NCBI GenBank assembly: GCA_005885555.1 | Contig: VAWN01000037.1 | Span: forward strand, 1-64,000 | Length of the DNA stretch: 64,000 nt | Direction: 5' to 3' | From: Actinomycetota bacterium | GTDB lineage: Bacteria; Actinomycetota; Actinomycetes; Mycobacteriales; Micromonosporaceae | In this document: positions 18,916 to 32,502 of the stretch, piece by piece | Layout of the letters: every line of letters starts with the position of its first letter | How positions within the stretch are numbered: the first letter of the stretch is position 1 | Notes under the pieces: generated by a model | Seen by the model: the letters and a program-made list of their open reading frames with translations, nothing else | Told to the model about the DNA's origin: nothing | Databases searched by the model: none | Program-made: the position numbers and the translations under genes

Positions 18916-19344
18916 GTGCGCCTGTCTCCGCTCCGCACCGCCGCCACCACGTTCACCCTCGGCATGCTCGCGACCGTCGTGGCGTGCGGTGCAGCTGCCA
19001 CCATGGACCAGGCCGTCCAAGGGAAGTGGAACTGCGTGGCGACCGATCCCGGCGAGGACGCAAAGGCGGCGACCGTCGTCGTCGGCGATGGGACCTTTCA
19101 GTACACCGCCGGCTACCGAACCGGATCGGGCACATGGACGCGATCCGGCAACACGATCACCGTGACCGCGGACGGCGAGAAGGGCGAACTGCAGTTGCTC
19201 AACATCCCGGTCAACACGGACAGGTCATTCACGTTCACGATGCAACCGAGCAGCGGCGAGCCGACCGACCACGCCGCGACCTTCGACGGACACACGCTGC
19301 GGTTCACCATCAAGAACACCCAGATCGACTGCGCCAGACAGTGA
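18916..19344 (+). CDS. Putative lipoprotein of unknown function
   Basis: About 142 residues with a signal sequence ending in a lipobox-like VVAC (residues about 18-21). The mature protein is a small beta-rich domain (WNCVATDPGED, GTFQYTAGYRTGSGTW, FTFTMQPSSGE, LRFTIKNTQIDC) with two further cysteines likely to pair, as in lipocalin-like or META-type small lipoproteins; no firm family. GTG 18916 has GTGAGG six bases upstream. It follows the HTH-membrane gene in the same direction after 123 bases in which I see no other gene. Confidence 0.6.
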   Translation: MRLSPLRTAATTFTLGMLATVVACGAAATMDQAVQGKWNCVATDPGEDAKAATVVVGDGTFQYTAGYRTGSGTWTRSGNTITVTADGEKGELQLLNIPVNTDRSFTFTMQPSSGEPTDHAATFDGHTLRFTIKNTQIDCARQ

Positions 19345-19609
19345 CGCGGCCGATCTCACAACCACCCCCAGGAGGGGCGGGGTCGGGGCTGGCCGGCCCC
19401 GGGCGCCGGCCAGCCCTGCAGGAACCCTTGTGCCTGATCGCAGTGCCTGATCACAGCCCAGCTTGCGAAGCACGGTGAGCTGAGCGGTCCTTGACGCCGT
19501 TGGCGACGCCGGTCAGCCGAACGCCTCGCCCAGCCCGACGCCGGCGGTGCGGGTCTCACCGCCGGCACGGTCCTTGACGAGCCCGGGCCATGAAACGAGC
19601 GATCTCGTA
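19345..19609. other. Intergenic region downstream of nrdJ
   Basis: A 265-base gap between the convergent lipoprotein and nrdJ. It holds a G+C-rich imperfect palindrome (about 19386-19418, GGCTGGCCGG..CCGGCCAGCC) that may terminate transcription. I see no small open reading frame or RNA gene of note. Confidence 0.4.
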
Positions 19610-22600
<2,991 letters not shown>

Positions 22601-22669
22601 CCCATCCCCCTTTTGCGACGCTTGCGCCGCCCCATTTCCAACGATGAACTCCGGCCACCCGTCGGCCGG

Positions 22670-23158
22670 TTACCCGACCTTTACCGGGGCCGCCGGTGGA
22701 ACCTGCCCGATGTCCCGGCCGGCGCGCAGGGCGGCGATCTCCTGTTCGAAGTCGGCCAGCGACTCGAACGAGCGGTACACGCTGGCGAAACGCAGGTAGG
22801 CCACCTCGTCCAGATCACGCAGCGGCCCGAGGATCGCCAGGCCGACGTCGTGACTGGGTACCTCCGCCGCGCCCTTGGCCCGGACGGTCTCCTCGACCCG
22901 CTGGGCCAGCAACGCGACGGCGTCGTCGGCGACCGGCCGGCCCTGGCAGGCCTTGCGCACGCCGGCGATGATCTTCGCGCGGCTGAACGGTTCGGTCACC
23001 CCGCTGCGCTTGACGACGGCGAGTACCGCCTCCTCGACGGTGGTGAACCGCTTGCCGCACTCCGGGCACGACCGCCGCCGACGGATCAACTGGCCGTCCT
23101 CGGCTTCCCGGGAGTCGACCACACGGGAGTCGGGATGACGGCAGTACGGACACCGCAT
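22670..23158 (-). CDS. nrdR: Transcriptional repressor NrdR
   Basis: A 162-residue repressor of ribonucleotide reductase genes. The N-terminal zinc ribbon is CPYC...CPEC (residues 3-6 and 31-34 approximately) and the rest is an ATP-cone domain ([20 protein letters not shown]) that senses ATP/dATP ratio. ATG 23158 has GGAGG eight bases upstream. By family it binds NrdR boxes before RNR operons; one such box lies upstream of its own gene, and nrdJ is the next gene, so autoregulation of the nrdR-nrdJ unit is likely. Confidence 0.96.
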   Translation of the reverse strand: MRCPYCRHPDSRVVDSREAEDGQLIRRRRSCPECGKRFTTVEEAVLAVVKRSGVTEPFSRAKIIAGVRKACQGRPVADDAVALLAQRVEETVRAKGAAEVPSHDVGLAILGPLRDLDEVAYLRFASVYRSFESLADFEQEIAALRAGRDIGQVPPAAPVKVG

Positions 23159-23296
23159 CGCATTACCTCCCTCGGGTCGCAGGAGCCGCCGCCTTCGGGC
23201 ACGCCAACCGGAGCCGACGAGGACATCGGCAAGGTGGCTGTGTATGAGGCTGTGGAGAAGTCATCCCCAACCTGTGGATGACTTACACCCCTGTAA

Positions 23297-23312
23297 CTAC
23301 TAGATGTTGTGG
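23297..23312. promoter_or_regulatory. Probable NrdR box
   Basis: CTACTAGATGTTGTGG matches the NrdR-box pattern (ACACTATATMTTGTGT-like) at most positions and lies about 140 bases upstream of nrdR, in its promoter region. NrdR boxes usually come in pairs; a convincing second copy is not seen, although TTACACCCCTGTAA (23283-23296) is a neighbouring perfect 5-4-5 palindrome. Confidence 0.55.
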
Positions 23313-23403
23313 TCGACGTTAGCTCTTGAACCAGAGCCACGCAAGCCGAACGAGCGAACCGGGCGGTGTGTCGTGGGTGCCAACCCGAACGGTGTCGAGG
23401 CGA

Positions 23404-23802
23404 TCACCGACGTCGGGGCAGCGTGAGCCGGACACCGACCGGAACCGTGTATCCGCTGATCCCGTTCAGTCGACGGATCTCGTCGATTGTGGCGAACGGG
23501 TCGCCGCCCGGCGCGTACCTCGTGGCGATCGACCAGAGCGTGTCGCCGGATCTGGTCACCACGGTCGGCACCGGGCCGGCCGGGTCGGCCGCCTGGCTGG
23601 CCGGCGCGGCGAGGACCACCGCGAGGCCGGCCAGCGCCAGCGCCAACAGCAGCAGCACGGCACGCCCGCGCCGGGTGAGCCGGACCCGGCCGGGCCGGCG
23701 CCGGGTGTCCACCGCGATCCGGCCGACCCTCGAGACCCGGCCGAGCCTCGCGATCCCGCTGCCCATCGCCGCCCCGGCACTCATCGCGACCCCACTGCTC
23801 AT
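23404..23802 (-). CDS. LysM-domain SOS cell-division inhibitor candidate (DivS/ChiZ/YneA-like)
   Basis: About 132 residues: a basic N-terminal segment, one membrane helix (AVLLLLALALAGLAVVLAAP), and a C-terminal LysM domain (VTRSGDTLWSIATRYAPGG...VGVRLTLP). ATG 23802 has GGAGGAGGGG just upstream. A perfect LexA box lies 16 bases before the start and the gene is divergent from lexA. This arrangement is shared by YneA (Bacillus), DivS (Corynebacterium) and ChiZ/Rv2719c (Mycobacterium), which halt division during the SOS response. The function is inferred from context and architecture; the domain alone only indicates peptidoglycan binding. Confidence 0.8.
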   Translation of the reverse strand: MSSGVAMSAGAAMGSGIARLGRVSRVGRIAVDTRRRPGRVRLTRRGRAVLLLLALALAGLAVVLAAPASQAADPAGPVPTVVTRSGDTLWSIATRYAPGGDPFATIDEIRRLNGISGYTVPVGVRLTLPRRR

Positions 23803-23817
23803 CGCGACCCCTCCTCC

Positions 23818-23833
23818 TCGAACGGAAGTTCGA
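23818..23833. promoter_or_regulatory. LexA (SOS) box
   Basis: TCGAACGGAAGTTCGA is a perfect match to the actinobacterial/Gram-positive LexA consensus (CGAAC-N4-GTTCG with flanking T/A). It sits 16 bases upstream of the LysM gene and about 250 bases upstream of lexA on the other strand, so it can control both divergent genes. Confidence 0.92.
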
Positions 23834-24085
23834 TAGAACGCCCGTACGAAGAGGGTGTACCAGACCGGTACGACAGTTTCCAGCGACACGACGCGCCGGG
23901 TCGTACAGATGTTTGAAGTTGTCGGAGGGTCGGGATACGGTCACTGGCACGAACCTCTGGGGAGCTTCCCGGCGAACCAGGAACCATCCGGGTAACCAGG
24001 AACGAGCCGAGAGCACCGAGACACCGTCCGAGAACACCGACACCGCGGCGCGGCAGCGCGCCGGCCGACAAGGGGAGATGCCGAC

Positions 24086-25186
24086 GTGTCGACCGAGGAC
24101 CGCACGAGCACGCGGCGCGCCGACGACAGCGGCGGGCGCGGCAGCGGCGCACGCGAACAGCCGCGGCGCCGGGACGCCGACCCGGGCAGCGCGCGCCTTG
24201 AGCAGCCGACCGGCACCAGACGATCCGACCAGAGCGCCGGTCCGGCACCGGAGGACGCGGTCGGCGGGCGGCGGCAGGGCAGCCCGGCCGGCGGCCGGGG
24301 CACCGCGGCCCGGTCCGCTCCAGCACGTTCCGGGCAGGTGACACGCCCGGGGTCGGCGACCCGAACGGCCGCTGCGACCCGCTCCGCCCCGGCGACCCGC
24401 TCCGCCCCGGCAACGCGCTCCGCACAGCCGGCACGGTCGGAGCAGGCGACACGTGCCGGTTCGGCGTCCCGACCCGGCACGCCAGCGCGCACGGGTCCGA
24501 CACCGCTGCGCCCGGTCTCGTCGGTGGCGTCCGGCCCGACCGAACTGCCCGACGATGAGCTGACCGGCCGGCAGCGACGCATCCTCGGCTTCATCCGCGA
24601 CTGGGTGGCCGAGCACGGGTACCCGCCGAGCGTGCGCGAGATCGGTGAGGCGGTCGGCCTGGTATCCCCGTCGAGCGTCGCCTACCAGCTCAAGGAGTTG
24701 GAGAAGAAGGGCTACCTGCGCCGCGACCCCAACCGCCCGCGCGCGGTGGATGTCCGCCCGCCGAGCGACCTGACGGCGGACGAGGACGAGGCGCTGCACG
24801 CCACGCGGCCGACCCCGGCCTATGTTCCGTTGCTCGGTCGCATCGCCGCCGGTGGTCCGATCCTCGCCGAGCAGTCCGTCGAAGACGTCTTCCCGCTGCC
24901 GCGCGAACTGGTCGGCGAGGGCAACCTGTTCACCCTGCAGGTCAAGGGCGATTCGATGCTGGAAGCGGCGATCTGTGACGGTGACTGGGTGGTGGTGCGG
25001 CAGCAGCCGACCGCTGACAACGGCGACATCGTGGCCGCGATGATCGAGGGCGAGGCGACCGTCAAGACATACCGGCGCCGCGACGGTCACCTGTGGCTGA
25101 TGCCGCAGAACCCGGCATTCGATCCGATCCCCGGCGACGACGCCACGATCCTGGGCCGGGTGGTCGCGGTACTGCGCCGGATCTGA
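24086..25186 (+). CDS. lexA: SOS repressor LexA with long N-terminal extension
   Basis: A 366-residue LexA; family members usually have about 200-260. Residues 155-220 form the winged helix ([16 protein letters not shown]...[20 protein letters not shown]). The protease part is complete: Ala255-Gly256 cleavage site in GRIAAGGPI, Ser290 in KGDSMLE and Lys327 in EATVKTY. Residues 1-150 are a basic Ala/Arg/Ser/Thr/Pro-rich, probably disordered extension with ATRSAP-type repeats. The GTG start is supported by AGGGGAG about nine bases upstream. LexA represses SOS genes until RecA filaments trigger self-cleavage. Confidence 0.95.
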   Translation: MSTEDRTSTRRADDSGGRGSGAREQPRRRDADPGSARLEQPTGTRRSDQSAGPAPEDAVGGRRQGSPAGGRGTAARSAPARSGQVTRPGSATRTAAATRSAPATRSAPATRSAQPARSEQATRAGSASRPGTPARTGPTPLRPVSSVASGPTELPDDELTGRQRRILGFIRDWVAEHGYPPSVREIGEAVGLVSPSSVAYQLKELEKKGYLRRDPNRPRAVDVRPPSDLTADEDEALHATRPTPAYVPLLGRIAAGGPILAEQSVEDVFPLPRELVGEGNLFTLQVKGDSMLEAAICDGDWVVVRQQPTADNGDIVAAMIEGEATVKTYRRRDGHLWLMPQNPAFDPIPGDDATILGRVVAVLRRI

Positions 25187-25215
25187 CCGCCGGCACGCCG
25201 GCGAAGGCCCGGCCG

Positions 25216-26823
25216 CTACTCGAGGATGTCGCCGAAGCCCTCGTGCTGGTCGGAGTACCCGCGCCGGCCCGGGTCGCCGTTGTCCCGCGGTCCTCGACGG
25301 TTGGCCGGGCGGTGGGAACGGGCGACCCCCCGGTCGCCGCGCCGGCCGGGGTTCGAGGGCGGAGCCGATCGCGACGCTCCCGGCGGCAGGCCACCCGGGC
25401 CACCCAGGCCACCCGGGCCGGACGGGAAAGGCCCCGGCGCCGGTCCGGCGGGCGGCATCCCGGCGCCCGGCGGCATCCCACCACCCGGCGGTACCCCGGC
25501 GCCCGGCGGGCCGGGATACCGGTCGTCGGGATCGGGGTAGCGGTCGGCGGGCGGTTCGTAGGGCGAGCCGTTGCCGTACCCGCGGCTGCGGTACGCGGAA
25601 CCGGGCGGCTCGGCGGGCGGCGGGTACCCGGAAACCTGGGCCATCGCGGACGTCGGCGAGTTCATCGTCTCCGGGTCGTTGTCCGACGACGAGCGGCGCC
25701 GGGCCGCCGCGGTCGCGCCCTTGCGGCGGGCCCGTCTGATCCCCACCACGCCACCGATCACCATGAGCAGACCGAGTACGCCGACGCCGCCGATGACGCG
25801 CAGGAAGTCCTGCAGGTTCCACTTGTCCAGCCAACTGCGGGTGTCGCCCTTGCTGGCGATCGCGGGAGCCGCCTGGGCCGGGTTGGCGGCGGGCGGGCTG
25901 GGCCGGTACCTGAGGATCTGGGTGACGGCGCCCTGCTGCTTGTCGACGTCGGACACGGTGAGGAAGTTGGCGTTGTCGCGGCTGTACGCGATCGCGGAGC
26001 CCTGCGGTTCGTTGGGCAGCGGGGTGATCTTCGGGGTACCCGTCGTGATCGCGCCCAGGACGTCGCCGCTGGTGACGCCCCACTCGTACGCGTCGGAGTA
26101 CGTGCGGATCGCGACGTGCTTGCCGTCGTGCGAGTTGGCCGCACCGGTCACCCGGGTCATTCCGATCTTGGACAGCTTGTTCTCGGTGCCGGTCTGCTGC
26201 GGGGTGAAGTCTCCGGCGTGCTTGAGCGCGGTGGCGTGCCCGGTCGGGTCGAGCGGACCGCCCGGGACGTAGATGCCGGCCGGCCCCCGTGGATTGTCGG
26301 TGATGATGACCGGGTTGCCGTCGCCGTTGATCAGCAGTGCCTGGGCGGCCTGCGGGCGGTCGGGGTAGGTGAACCGGTACAGCGTGGCGCGGCCGTCCGG
26401 GAGGATCTTCCAGACGCCGACGTTCGGACGGGCCGGATTGGCCGGGTCGTCGCCGGTGTCCGCGACCCAGAACGTACCGTCGGCCGCGACCTGGATGTCC
26501 TGCGGATCGCGGGCGCCCCGGTCGGCGTTGTACGCAAGGCTCTTGCCGCTACGCCGGCACTCGGCGTCGAGCAGGTAGACACGCAGGGCAAGGCCGGAGG
26601 TCGCCTTGACGGTGACGGCGTACCCGTTGGCGGTGGCGGTGAGTCCGGTGATCCCGCCGAGCTCCTTGTCGACGGTGCACTGTACGGTACCGGGGCTGGG
26701 CGACGGCACCGGTAACGGAGCCGGCGACGGTGCGGCCGACGCGACCGTCGCGCACAACGTCGCGGGTGACGTCACGAGAACGGTACCCAACGCGGCGGTG
26801 ACCGCCCACGCCCATCGTCGCAT
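25216..26823 (-). CDS. Secreted/membrane beta-propeller-like protein with proline-rich cytosolic tail
   Basis: About 535 residues. A Sec signal peptide (MRRWAWAVTAALGTVLVTS, then an AxA site) precedes a large extracytoplasmic domain with motifs suggestive of a propeller (DPQDIQVAADGTFWVADTGDD, split here by length, and PNVGVWKILPDGRATLYRF). One membrane helix (IGGVGVLGLLMVIGGVVGI, about residue 370) and a basic stop-transfer run follow. The last 150 residues are a low-complexity Pro/Gly tail predicted to be in the cytoplasm. No catalytic motif is recognised. It is a common actinobacterial protein next to lexA/hflX. It is convergent with lexA after 29 bases. Confidence 0.65.
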   Translation of the reverse strand: MRRWAWAVTAALGTVLVTSPATLCATVASAAPSPAPLPVPSPSPGTVQCTVDKELGGITGLTATANGYAVTVKATSGLALRVYLLDAECRRSGKSLAYNADRGARDPQDIQVAADGTFWVADTGDDPANPARPNVGVWKILPDGRATLYRFTYPDRPQAAQALLINGDGNPVIITDNPRGPAGIYVPGGPLDPTGHATALKHAGDFTPQQTGTENKLSKIGMTRVTGAANSHDGKHVAIRTYSDAYEWGVTSGDVLGAITTGTPKITPLPNEPQGSAIAYSRDNANFLTVSDVDKQQGAVTQILRYRPSPPAANPAQAAPAIASKGDTRSWLDKWNLQDFLRVIGGVGVLGLLMVIGGVVGIRRARRKGATAAARRRSSSDNDPETMNSPTSAMAQVSGYPPPAEPPGSAYRSRGYGNGSPYEPPADRYPDPDDRYPGPPGAGVPPGGGMPPGAGMPPAGPAPGPFPSGPGGLGGPGGLPPGASRSAPPSNPGRRGDRGVARSHRPANRRGPRDNGDPGRRGYSDQHEGFGDILE

Positions 26824-26885
26824 GCCGCACAGTCTCGCAGAGGATTCTCAAAGTCGGGTGGCCGGCCGGCGCCGACGTGCCGGTA

Positions 26886-28310
26886 TCAGTGCCCGGCCGG
26901 CGTCTGCGCGACCGCGTAGGGCGCCAGTTCGGCGGCCAGCGCCGCGTCGACGCGTACCCGGATCAGGGTGCCCTGCTCCCGATGCTCCGTGGCGAGCACC
27001 TCGCCCCGTTCGTGTACCCGGGCGACCAGGTCACCCCGGTCGTACGGCACCAGCGCGGCGACGTCGACCGCCGGCCGGGGCAGCCGCGCCTCGATCGCCT
27101 CGGTCAGCGCGGCGATGCCCGCGCCGGTCCGGGCCGAGCACGGCACGGCATCCGGCCAGGCGCGCTTCAGCCGCAGTACGGTCTCCTCGTCCGCCGCGTC
27201 GATCTTGTTGATGACCAGCAGCTCGGGTACCTTGTCCGCGCCCACCTCGGCGAGTACCTCGCGGACCGCGCGCACCTGCTCCTCCGGGTCGGCGTGCGCC
27301 CCGTCGACCACGTGCACCACCAGATCGGCCTGCGCGACCTCCTCCAGCGTGGAGCGGAACGCCTCGACCAACTGGTGCGGCAGGTGCCGGACGAACCCGA
27401 CGGTGTCGGACAGCGTGTAGATGCGGCCGTCGGCGGTACGCGCCCGGCGGGTGGTCGGGTCGAGGGTGGCGAAAAGCGCGTTCTCCACCAGTACCCCGGC
27501 ACCGGTCAGCCGGTTGAGCAGGCTGGACTTGCCGGCGTTGGTGTACCCGGCGATCGCCACCGCGGGTACCGCGTTGCGCCGCCGCCCGGCCCGCTTGGTC
27601 GCGCGGATGACCCGCATGGCCTCGATCTCGCGCTTGAGCTTCGAGATCCGGGTGCGGATGCGGCGCCGGTCGGTCTCCAGCTTGGTCTCACCGGGACCAC
27701 GCAGGCCCACGCCGCCGCCCGCACCGCCGCCCCGGCCGCTACCACCGGCCTGCCGGGACAGCGCCTCGCCCCAACCGCGCAGCCGGGGCAGGAAGTACTG
27801 CAGCTGAGCCAGCTCGACCTGGGCCTTGCCCTCTTTGCTCTTGGCGTGCTGGGCGAAGATGTCCAGAATCAGCGCGGTCCGGTCGATCACCTTGACCTTG
27901 GTCTGCTGCTCCAGGGTGCGCAGCTGGCCCGGGGACAGCTCGCCGTCGCAGATCACCGTGTCGGCACCGGTGTCGATCACCACGTCGCGCAGCTCGGCCA
28001 CCTTGCCGCGACCGATGAACGTGGCGGCGTCCGGCCGCCTGCGCCGCTGGATCAGCCCTTCGAGCACCTGCGAGCCGGCGGTCTCGGCGAGCGCGGCGAG
28101 CTCGACCAGGGAGTTCTCCGCGTCCGTGGCGCTGCCCTCGGTCCACACCCCGACCAGGATCACCCGTTCGAGGCGCAGCTGGCGGTATTCGACCTCGGTG
28201 ACGTCGGCGAGTTCGGTGGACAGGCCGGCGACGCGCCGCAGGGCGTACCGCTCTTCCAGTTCAAGATCAATATCGTCGGACCGTTCCGACGGCGAGAATG
28301 CGTCAGTCAT
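26886..28310 (-). CDS. hflX: Ribosome-associated GTPase HflX
   Basis: A 474-residue GTPase that binds the 50S subunit and splits stalled or stress-damaged ribosomes. The HflX N-terminal domain (RLERVILVGVWTEG, FIGRGKVAEL) and linker with the glycine-rich GLRGPGETKLETDRRRI motif precede the G domain: G1 GYTNAGKSSLLN, G3 DTVGF, G4 NKID. A C-terminal domain follows. The ATG at 28310 fits the family. Length is normal for actinobacteria. It stands alone, divergent from the malic enzyme gene. Confidence 0.95.
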   Translation of the reverse strand: MTDAFSPSERSDDIDLELEERYALRRVAGLSTELADVTEVEYRQLRLERVILVGVWTEGSATDAENSLVELAALAETAGSQVLEGLIQRRRRPDAATFIGRGKVAELRDVVIDTGADTVICDGELSPGQLRTLEQQTKVKVIDRTALILDIFAQHAKSKEGKAQVELAQLQYFLPRLRGWGEALSRQAGGSGRGGGAGGGVGLRGPGETKLETDRRRIRTRISKLKREIEAMRVIRATKRAGRRRNAVPAVAIAGYTNAGKSSLLNRLTGAGVLVENALFATLDPTTRRARTADGRIYTLSDTVGFVRHLPHQLVEAFRSTLEEVAQADLVVHVVDGAHADPEEQVRAVREVLAEVGADKVPELLVINKIDAADEETVLRLKRAWPDAVPCSARTGAGIAALTEAIEARLPRPAVDVAALVPYDRGDLVARVHERGEVLATEHREQGTLIRVRVDAALAAELAPYAVAQTPAGH

Positions 28311-28501
28311 GTTGCTTCGATCGTGACACGGCGCCGCGCCGGACGCACCACCATTCCACTGGCCATTCCGCTCGCGTCGCGGCGCTCAGACGCCCTGTCT
28401 TCCCTCCTCGCTACGCTCGTCAGTCCAGAAAGGGCCGCGCCGCTCCCTGCTCGCTCCCGGAAGGGCGGACAATGGCCAGGCCCACACCGAAAGGGACAAC
28501 C

Positions 28502-29880
<1,379 letters not shown>

Positions 29881-29884
<4 letters not shown>

Positions 29885-30708
29885 ATCCGCACGTCGCCGG
29901 TTGCCACGATCTGCGCCGGGCCGCTCAGGATGCACCGGTCGAGCGCGATGACCACGGTGAGCCGGCCGCCGGGCAGGTCGACGGCGACGGTACCCACGTC
30001 GAGCCCCATCCCGCGGACCGCGACCGCGGCGACCGCGCAGGCCCCGGAGCCGCACGACATCGTCTCGCCGACCCCGCGCTCGAACACCCGCATCCGCACG
30101 TGCCGGTCGAGATCGGCGTGGTCGAGCGGCGCCGCCTCGGCGACGAACTCGACGTTGGCGCCGTCCGGGAACAGCACCGGATCGACCCCGAACGCGACGG
30201 ACAGGTCCAGGTCCGTCACGTCGTCCACCGGGCAGACCAGGTGCGGGTTGCCGACCGTCACGGCGGTACCCGGAAAGTCCCGGCCGGAGCGCAGCTGCCG
30301 GGCGCGCGACGGCGGCCCGATCACCGCGTTCGGCATGTCGACCGTGATCGAGTCCTCGCCGACCAGCGCCAGTACCGGGCCGGTGCGCGTCGCGACCGGA
30401 AACGCGGCCGCGTCGACCAGGCCGGTCTCGGTGAGGTACCGCGCGAAGACCCGGATCCCGTTGCCGCACATCTCCGACAGGGACCCGTCGGCGTTGTGGT
30501 AGTCCATGAACCACGCGGCTTCGCCCGCCTGGTCCGCCGCGTCCGGGTGCTTCGCCGACCGCACCACCCGGATGACGCCGTCTGCGCCGATCCCGAAGCG
30601 GCGGTCGCACAGCCTGCGAACCAGTTCCGGGGTCAGGTCGAGGGTGCCGTCCGGGTCGGGCAGCAGGACGAAGTCGTTGCCGGTGCCGTGGCCCTTCGCG
30701 AAGCGCAT
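29881..30708 (-). CDS. dapF: Diaminopimelate epimerase
   Basis: A 275-residue cofactor-independent epimerase converting LL- to meso-diaminopimelate for lysine and peptidoglycan. The two active-site cysteines are visible: Cys in YHNADGSLSEMCGNGIR and in GVGETMSCGSGACA. The N-terminal FAKGHGTGNDFVLL is the family signature. ATG 30708 is five bases after the stop of miaA, so the two are probably one transcript (miaA-dapF). Confidence 0.96.
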
Positions 30709-30713
30709 GGCGA

Positions 30714-31649
30714 CTATTGTGCCCGCGCCTGTTGGGCCCGCGACCGTGGTGCCCGCGCCGCTGCGAGGGCGGTGCGCAGCAGGTCCGGCGCGGCACCGTC
30801 CAGCCAGTGGATCCGCTCGTCGCGCCGGAACCAGGAACGCTGCCGCCGCACGAACCGCCGCGTCGCCCGTACCGTGTCCGCCGCCGCCTGCTCCTGCGGG
30901 CACTGCCCGGCGAGGTACCGCAGCACCTGGCGGTAGCCGAGCGCCCGGCTGGCGGTCCGCCCGTCGCGCAGCCCGCGGTCGGCGAGGTGACGCACCTCGT
31001 CGACGAGCCCGCGCCGCCACATCTGCGCGACGCGTGCCGCGATCCGCTCGTCCAGTACCCCTGTGTCCAGGTCGACGCCGAGCTGCACGGACGGGTAGTA
31101 CGGCGCGGGGTCGGGCAGCGTCGCGGTGAACCCGCGGCCGGTCAGCTCCACCACCTCCAGCGCGCGGACGATGCGCCGGCCGTTGGACGGCAGGATACCC
31201 GCCGCCGCACCGGGATCGACGCGCGCCAGCCGGGCGTGCAGCGGCCCGGGGCCGACGTCGGCGAGCTCGGCTTCGAGGGCGGCCCGCAGGCCGGCATCGG
31301 TACCGGGGAACTCGAAGCGCTCCAGTACCGCCCGCACGTACAGTCCCGAGCCGCCGACCAGCAGCGGTACCCGGCCGCGCGCGCGGATGTCGTCGATCGC
31401 CGCGCGGGCCAGCCGCTGGTACTCCGCCACGCTGGCCGGTTCGGTGACGTCCCAGATGGAAAGGACGTGGTGCGCGACGCCCTCCCGCTCGGCGACGGTG
31501 AGCTTGGCGGTGCCGATGTCCATGCCCCGGTACAGCTGCATGGAGTCGGCGTTGACGACCTCGCCGCCGAGCGCGTGGGCCAGCGCCAGGCTCAGTGCCG
31601 ACTTGCCCGTCGCCGTCGGCCCGACCACGGCGACAACGCCGACGGTCAT
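30714..31649 (-). CDS. miaA: tRNA dimethylallyltransferase
   Basis: A 311-residue enzyme that adds dimethylallyl to A37 of tRNAs reading U-starting codons. The P-loop VGPTATGKSALS and the DSMQLYRGMDIGTAK motif are at the N-terminus, and RRIVRALEVVELTG and the ALGYRQVLRYL signature follow. The product is the substrate of MiaB, encoded nearby. The ATG overlaps the stop of the extradiol-dioxygenase-like gene as ATGA. Confidence 0.96.
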   Translation of the reverse strand: MTVGVVAVVGPTATGKSALSLALAHALGGEVVNADSMQLYRGMDIGTAKLTVAEREGVAHHVLSIWDVTEPASVAEYQRLARAAIDDIRARGRVPLLVGGSGLYVRAVLERFEFPGTDAGLRAALEAELADVGPGPLHARLARVDPGAAAGILPSNGRRIVRALEVVELTGRGFTATLPDPAPYYPSVQLGVDLDTGVLDERIAARVAQMWRRGLVDEVRHLADRGLRDGRTASRALGYRQVLRYLAGQCPQEQAAADTVRATRRFVRRQRSWFRRDERIHWLDGAAPDLLRTALAAARAPRSRAQQARAQ

Positions 31650-32308
31650 ACGGGCTCCCAGTAGGCGACGGTGTACTGCACGCCGTAGGGCGCCGCGTCG
31701 TACAGCACCTCGCCGCGCGCCGACGGGCAGGCGCCGGCGAGCACCTGCCAGGGTGCCCGGCCGGCGACCATCAGCTCGTCGGCGATCACCTGATTGGTCC
31801 CCAGCAGCGCGGCGGCGTCCCCTTCGGCCAGCGCCTTGGTGATCCGGGCGTCGAACGGCTCGGCGCGCGGGTCGAGGTACCCCGGCGCCTTGACGTCGCG
31901 GCACGCGGACCCGTCACCCATCACGAGCAGCGCCACCCGACCGGCCTGGACCAGTTTTTCCCCCAGCGCGACGCACTCGGCGGTCGGTGTCGAACCGGCG
32001 ACCGTGAGTACCCGCGCCGCGCCAGCCGAGCGCAGCAGCCAGACCCCGACCGCGACGCTGAGCGGCAGTCCCGGCGGCCCGTCCGCCAGACCCCACGGCG
32101 AAAACGACACCTGGTACGGCGGGACGTACTCGGCGCTCCGCTCGGCCCCGCCGACCACGCAGACGCTGTCCGGCCCGGTCGCCAGCAGCCGGGACACGAC
32201 GGTGGCGCAGGCCTCGCGCAGGTCGTCGAGTTCCGCGGCCGCACCGGCGGCGAGCCTCGGGACGATGAGCGGGGGGTGCGGGCAGACCGCGGCGGCGAGG
32301 AGCGGCAC
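31646..32308 (-). CDS. Class III extradiol dioxygenase-like protein (Rv2728c type)
   Basis: A 220-residue protein of the class III extradiol-ring-cleavage dioxygenase subunit B-like fold (AAAVCPHPPLIVPRL at the N-terminus, then VVGGAERSAEY and VMGDGSACRD). Proteins of this type are conserved in actinobacteria between the miaA/dapF and miaB genes; the function is unknown and no substrate is implied. GTG 32308 is chosen to fit the family N-terminus (VPLLAAAVCPHPP). It is coupled by ATGA to miaA. Metal-binding His residues (PHPP) are present in part. Confidence 0.75.
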   Translation of the reverse strand: MPLLAAAVCPHPPLIVPRLAAGAAAELDDLREACATVVSRLLATGPDSVCVVGGAERSAEYVPPYQVSFSPWGLADGPPGLPLSVAVGVWLLRSAGAARVLTVAGSTPTAECVALGEKLVQAGRVALLVMGDGSACRDVKAPGYLDPRAEPFDARITKALAEGDAAALLGTNQVIADELMVAGRAPWQVLAGACPSARGEVLYDAAPYGVQYTVAYWEPV

Positions 32309-32502
32309 GGACCCACCGTAACCGGATGCCGGTATCCGCGTCCCCCACGGCCCGCCAGGACACCGTATGGTCACGGTCGGCCCTGGGCGCTCGACGCGGA
32401 GGGGGGCCGACCTGTGAGAATGCCGGAAGCACCACACACTGTGCTTTGGCGGAGACGCCCGGGGACGCCCGGATGGCTCCGGAGACCGAGGATGGGCGCG
32501 AA

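Noticed and set aside
22601-22669. Possible cobalamin riboswitch upstream of nrdJ
   Set aside because: Gap is only 69 bases and shows no B12-box; the gene is likely controlled through NrdR in front of nrdR.
23245-23290. DnaA boxes or an origin near nrdR (CTGTGGAGAA, CTGTGGATGA)
   Set aside because: Only two weak matches to TTGTCCACA-type boxes, no AT-rich unwinding element or dnaA/dnaN neighbours.
26164-26178. GATCTTGGAC at 26164 as a further copy of the inverted repeat families
   Set aside because: It lies inside a coding sequence and has no matching second arm nearby.
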